From positions 62,001 through 126,000 of the forward strand of contig JAFUXL010000007.1 in assembly GCA_017470905.1 (NCBI GenBank): a DNA stretch of 64,000 bases. Reading direction: 5' to 3'. The stretch is from Ruminococcus sp. (GTDB lineage Bacteria; Bacillota; Clostridia; Oscillospirales; Ruminococcaceae). The notes below the pieces were generated by a model that saw only the letters and a list, made by a program, of their open reading frames with translations, did not search any database and was not told where the DNA came from. This document shows positions 60,877 to 64,000 of this stretch, piece by piece (the stretch's first letter is position 1; each line of letters opens with the position of its first letter). The translations under genes were made by a program, and so were the position numbers.

Positions 60877-61515
60877 ATGGCAGTAAGACCTGCATATTTT
60901 ATTGAAAATAATAAAGCAGTCCGCAGGGATTTTGAATTTCAGTGGTTTCCGGGATTTGCGTTATCGCAGAAGCAGAAATCAATCTGCGCACTTCATTCCG
61001 CTGTAAAATCCGCCGATGTAAATGCCGCTCCGCTTGAAATAAGCACTAAAGGCACTGACCCTCTTGGAGTTAAGATGAGTGCATTTAATCTGAAACTCGG
61101 CGGATATACCCTCGAAAATATATTTCAGAGTTCAAAAATATTTGAAAACGGCGGAGCGTACAGGGATTTGCTGACGGTTTCCCCGAAAGATGCCAAAAGG
61201 GACGAAAGACTGAAATCATCGGGCAGACTTATCCGTTTTAATTACGATAACTGTGATTTTCCCATTGAGCCGAAAACAGTCTTTTATGATTATATCTATA
61301 TCATGGCTGCGGCGGAGTCACTCACGGCGGACAAAATACAATTAATTAAAAATTACAATTATTTCACCGATATTGAGTTCAATCCACAGAAAAGCATAAA
61401 TACCCAGGCAAAATCTGCGGCGATTATAAGGCTTATGCTTAATATTTACAGCGAGCTGCCGCAGTTGAATGCAGAGGAATTTATAAAATTCCACAGAGCC
61501 TTTGTCAATGCCTAA
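60877..61515 (+). CDS. Conserved-looking soluble protein of unknown function
   Basis: 212 aa, no signal or membrane segment. Opening MAVRPAYFIENNKAVRRDFE then FQWFPGFALSQKQKSICALH, and a later AAAESLTADKIQLIKNYNYF. I recall similar stand-alone proteins among hypotheticals (perhaps DUF6977) but cannot confirm. Starts 7 nt after gpmI, so in the same transcript; AAATTTT precedes the ATG, with no strong ribosome site. Confidence 0.6.
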   Translation: MAVRPAYFIENNKAVRRDFEFQWFPGFALSQKQKSICALHSAVKSADVNAAPLEISTKGTDPLGVKMSAFNLKLGGYTLENIFQSSKIFENGGAYRDLLTVSPKDAKRDERLKSSGRLIRFNYDNCDFPIEPKTVFYDYIYIMAAAESLTADKIQLIKNYNYFTDIEFNPQKSINTQAKSAAIIRLMLNIYSELPQLNAEEFIKFHRAFVNA

Positions 61516-61549
61516 AACAAATGCTGGCGGTTTCCCGTCAGCATTTGTT
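61516..61549. terminator. Bidirectional terminator
   Basis: AACAAATGCTG, GCGGTTTCCCGT region, CAGCATTTGTT: 11-bp stem between convergent genes. Confidence 0.85.
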
Positions 61550-61572
61550 ATTATAAGGAGGAGTATTGGTTT

Positions 61573-63888
61573 TCATTCTATGGTAAATTCAACGAAATAT
61601 TTTTCGCCGCTGATGTCTTTTGTAATTCTGTATTCTCCCGAATCAAGGGGAGTTACAAAATGTGCCGTGAATGTGTCACTGCCATAGGGCTGTATTACGC
61701 CCGCAAGCGCATTGAAATACTGGTCATGATTTATAACCGTCCATTCGCCGTCAATATTTTTTTCAAGCGTAAATCCCATATCATAGGTTATCTCGGAATC
61801 CGTATTGTTCTTTATGGTAAGCTTTGCGCTTTCGCTTTCAGGTTCGCCGTCCAAGAACAAGGCAGCACCTTTTGAATATACATAGTGGTCACTGTCAAGC
61901 TTGTATTTGCTGTCCTCGAATTTCAGGTTCATGATGTAGTATTGGTAATCGTCAAGCTTGTATCTTGCCTCCACGATACCGCCGCCTATGTCACTCATTT
62001 CAAAGGGGTTTATGATTTTGGGGTCTGCAAATGATACAGTCCTTGCGATATTCTCGTAGATATGACCTTTGTCCTCGATAAACAGGTCATAATGAATATC
62101 TGACTTTTCATTCGGGATAAGATTTGCATTGCGCATATATTCATCTGTGAATATATCGTCAAAATCCGCCATTATCTCGTCAATGCTGCTGTACCTGCTG
62201 CCCGTGTATCTCAAATATTTCGCATGGGTATAGGGTTCGATTTCGTATTCAACAAAGTCTGTTTCATCGAGATTGTCCTCTATTTCGTGGCATATCTCAT
62301 TCTGTTTATTTATAATCTCTCTTGCTCTTTCATAATCAAATGCTCTGTCGTAGTCAAATCTTACGTCCTCGGATTTGATTATATCATCTTTGATTTCTTT
62401 GGGGATTTCTTCTGATTCCTGTTCCGCCATATCTGAACCTTCATTAATGGTTAAGTCGATTATTCTCCAGCCGTTGTCCGTTTTGATTGCCTTAATGTAA
62501 TACACAGTCTCCAAAGTCTCGCCGTCTTTGGTTGTTGTGATTACGGTTTTCTCTATATTCTTTGTGTAGCCGTCATCTGAAATCATTTCAAACGGCACTG
62601 AGTCAAAGTCATAATCATAAGGCTCATGACCGATTGAATTTGTGTAAATCATACCGTTATAGCTTATGATACAGGGCATGAAATAATTCTCCCCGAAAAA
62701 TTCCTCGGCGTTGATTGTTTCTTCCTGTGAAAAATTGCTCTTATCGCCAATGAAAGGCATTAAATTCTCATAATATTCTTCTGTGAATATGTCAAGTGCA
62801 TGATTTTTCAAATCGTCAATTGATTTGAAATCCTTAATCGGATAAAAAACCTCGGGTGCATAGGCTGAAACATCATCTTCTTCACTGTTCACGATATGGA
62901 AGGATATTGAGTTTTCGTCATATGTTTCAAGAGTGTAATTCTGAACAAACAGAATGGCACTCCTGATAAGCTCCTCCGCATTTTTAAAGGGTCTGTCGGA
63001 AACTGTGCTTATGTCCTCGTCATGGGCATTATCAACACGCCAGCCGTTTTCTGTATTTACAAGTACAAAATGGTACTCCGACTCACTTTCGTTGCCGTAA
63101 TAGTCATAATCTATGACTATTTTCTTTACTTTAATTCTGTCGCCGTTGTTTTCGATTATTTCAACGGGGATTGCGTCAAAATTAAAGCTTTGTCTTTCTT
63201 CGGTGTTGTAGTTTGTGTAAAGCCTGCCGTTGTAGCTTATTATGGACGGAACGTAAAGTCTTCCGCCAAAAAATTCCTCGCTTGTGATTTTTTCGTCCAA
63301 AGGAATATCGCTCTTGTCGCCCAGATAATTCACGACAGAGTTTTCATAGTAGCTTTCCGTCATAAATTCAAGAGCATGGTTTTTCAATTCCTCTATTGTC
63401 CTAAAATTGTCCACAAGATAGAAAACATTCGGTTCAAAATCGGTATCGTCCTCATTCACGATATTGAAAGATACAGGATTTGCGTCAATTATGACAGGAT
63501 TATAGAGTGTATATTCAAACAAGACTGCATTTTCAACAACATTCTCAATCTCCTGCAAAAAGGCATCATCTTCTGTTTCGTTTGCGCTTTCGGACAAATC
63601 CTCGTTCATATCTTCAACGATTGTCAATGTTTCGGGTGGAGCTGTCTGTCTTACCTTCATATAGACAGCCGTTCCCATGCCGCATATGACCGCAAGAGCC
63701 GCAGCCATACCGACAAGTCTGTTTATTACGGGCTTTTTGTAGGGTTCAACGCCGCTGACCTGTTCGCCCGTGATGTTGTCGGAGTTATATTTCTCCTCGC
63801 TTTTAGCGAATATCCTGTCCTTGTCCTCATCGCTGAGTACGGGGAAATCCTCAGATATTCTGCTCATGATTTCATCATTGTCTTTCAT
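61573..63888 (-). CDS. Large membrane-anchored protein with repeated extracellular domains
   Basis: 771 aa. About 50 cytoplasmic residues (SRISEDFPVLSDEDKDRIFA), one membrane segment (about 57-77, VGMAAALAVICGMGTAVYM), then three related extracellular repeats (about 120-275, 290-445, 545-660), each with a FTEEYYEN-like stretch and YNGRLYTN, recalling the IseA/DL-endopeptidase inhibitor fold. The last 90 residues resemble a bacterial Ig-like domain (LTIKNNTDSEITYDMGF). The topology is like anti-sigma factors or cell-wall inhibitors; no sigma factor gene is adjacent in view. Function unknown. Start by GGAG 7 nt ahead; a structured SLE copy lies directly upstream. Confidence 0.7.
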   Translation of the reverse strand: MKDNDEIMSRISEDFPVLSDEDKDRIFAKSEEKYNSDNITGEQVSGVEPYKKPVINRLVGMAAALAVICGMGTAVYMKVRQTAPPETLTIVEDMNEDLSESANETEDDAFLQEIENVVENAVLFEYTLYNPVIIDANPVSFNIVNEDDTDFEPNVFYLVDNFRTIEELKNHALEFMTESYYENSVVNYLGDKSDIPLDEKITSEEFFGGRLYVPSIISYNGRLYTNYNTEERQSFNFDAIPVEIIENNGDRIKVKKIVIDYDYYGNESESEYHFVLVNTENGWRVDNAHDEDISTVSDRPFKNAEELIRSAILFVQNYTLETYDENSISFHIVNSEEDDVSAYAPEVFYPIKDFKSIDDLKNHALDIFTEEYYENLMPFIGDKSNFSQEETINAEEFFGENYFMPCIISYNGMIYTNSIGHEPYDYDFDSVPFEMISDDGYTKNIEKTVITTTKDGETLETVYYIKAIKTDNGWRIIDLTINEGSDMAEQESEEIPKEIKDDIIKSEDVRFDYDRAFDYERAREIINKQNEICHEIEDNLDETDFVEYEIEPYTHAKYLRYTGSRYSSIDEIMADFDDIFTDEYMRNANLIPNEKSDIHYDLFIEDKGHIYENIARTVSFADPKIINPFEMSDIGGGIVEARYKLDDYQYYIMNLKFEDSKYKLDSDHYVYSKGAALFLDGEPESESAKLTIKNNTDSEITYDMGFTLEKNIDGEWTVINHDQYFNALAGVIQPYGSDTFTAHFVTPLDSGEYRITKDISGEKYFVEFTIE

Positions 63889-63902
63889 AAAATCACTCCT
63901 TA

Positions 63903-63996
63903 TTTAAAGTCGTCAATTTTTGCCATTTAAACCTTGACTATTCACTCACTTTATTACATTACGTTCGTTCATACGTCAAGGGCAAAAATTTCCTCC
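63903..63996 (-). repeat. Structured leader element SLE, copy 3
   Basis: Minus strand: GGAAATTTTTGCCCTTGAC at the 5' side and GTCAAGGTTTAAATGGCAAA at the 3' side. Outer stem AATTTTTGCC/GGCAAAAATT (a C-G pair of copy 1 changed to T-A), inner CCTTGAC/GTCAAGG. Followed by the GGAG of the 61573-63888 gene. Confidence 0.75.
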
Positions 63997-64000
63997 TGAT

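Noticed and set aside
63022..63930. Plus-strand frame of 302 codons opposite the large membrane protein gene
   Set aside because: No ribosome site or motif; the minus frame has signal, helix and repeats.
1..64000. tRNA, rRNA, transposase or prophage genes
   Set aside because: Spacers were read on both strands and no cloverleaf, ribosomal RNA stretch or recombinase motif was seen; small structures could still have been missed by eye.

Overview
The window looks like a chromosomal segment of an anaerobic, low-to-moderate-GC Clostridia species, most likely a Ruminococcus-type Oscillospiraceae from gut or rumen. The reasons are a trimeric electron-bifurcating [FeFe] hydrogenase, several dockerin-bearing secreted proteins plus a cohesin-like lipoprotein (cellulosome-type parts), rubredoxin, a Clostridia-type set of core genes (hprK-murB-rapZ-whiA-dnaE-pfkA) and AT-rich intergenic regions with clear TTGACA-17-TATAAT promoters. 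No tRNA, rRNA, CRISPR array, transposase or prophage gene was seen.

Layout. 1-4158 (minus): hydC-hydB-hydA, with hydA cut by the window edge. 4574-6084 (minus): a DUF4250 peptide gene and an InlB-repeat/dockerin secreted protein. 6431-8440: membrane-anchored L,D-transpeptidase. 8599-12669: rpe, then three Rnf-like membrane subunits (D, E, A) that have lost most cofactor ligands, then a membrane-anchored putative glycosidase-like protein. 12704-19878: hprK, murB, rapZ, whiA, dnaE. 20132-21094: pfkA. 21223-22723 (minus): S1-domain protein and a small unknown protein. 23121-26026: DUF951 gene, prfA, tsaC/sua5, coaE. 26548-28143: M18 aminopeptidase and rubredoxin, convergent. 28559-32949: pcrA-like helicase, pyruvate kinase, DUF1292 gene and a small unknown. 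32980-34173 (minus): GH25 lysozyme. 34335-34419: candidate orphan small RNA. 34644-36347: secreted CE2-like esterase. 36390-38991 (minus): pnuC behind an attenuator leader, a pseudokinase-TM-dockerin protein and a type IV pilin-like protein. 39116-44499 (minus): parC-like, a membrane protein and parE-like. 44720-46654: left-handed beta-helix protein and a cohesin-like lipoprotein. 46696-53424 (minus): complete trpEGDCFBA operon behind a tryptophan T-box. 53478-55631 (minus): PPC-repeat/dockerin protein. 55937-61515: pgk, two small membrane proteins, tpiA, a membrane protein, gpmI and an unknown protein. 61573-63888 (minus): large membrane-anchored protein of unknown role.

How it fits together. 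Five glycolytic enzymes (pfkA, tpiA, pgk, gpmI, pyk) and the hydrogenase fit a sugar-fermenting, H2-producing lifestyle. hprK and rapZ point to carbon and cell-wall regulation. Four proteins carry dockerin-type EF-hand repeats, two of them nearly the same, and one lipoprotein carries both halves of a cohesin fold in swapped order, so a surface docking system is spread across this segment.

The most unusual signals are the cysteine-depleted Rnf D-E-A trio, the permuted or split cohesin, a family of structured roughly 95-nt elements placed between promoter and ribosome binding site of three genes with compensatory stem changes, and the attenuator leader of pnuC. Everything is read from sequence alone; family names come from motif recognition, not from searches.
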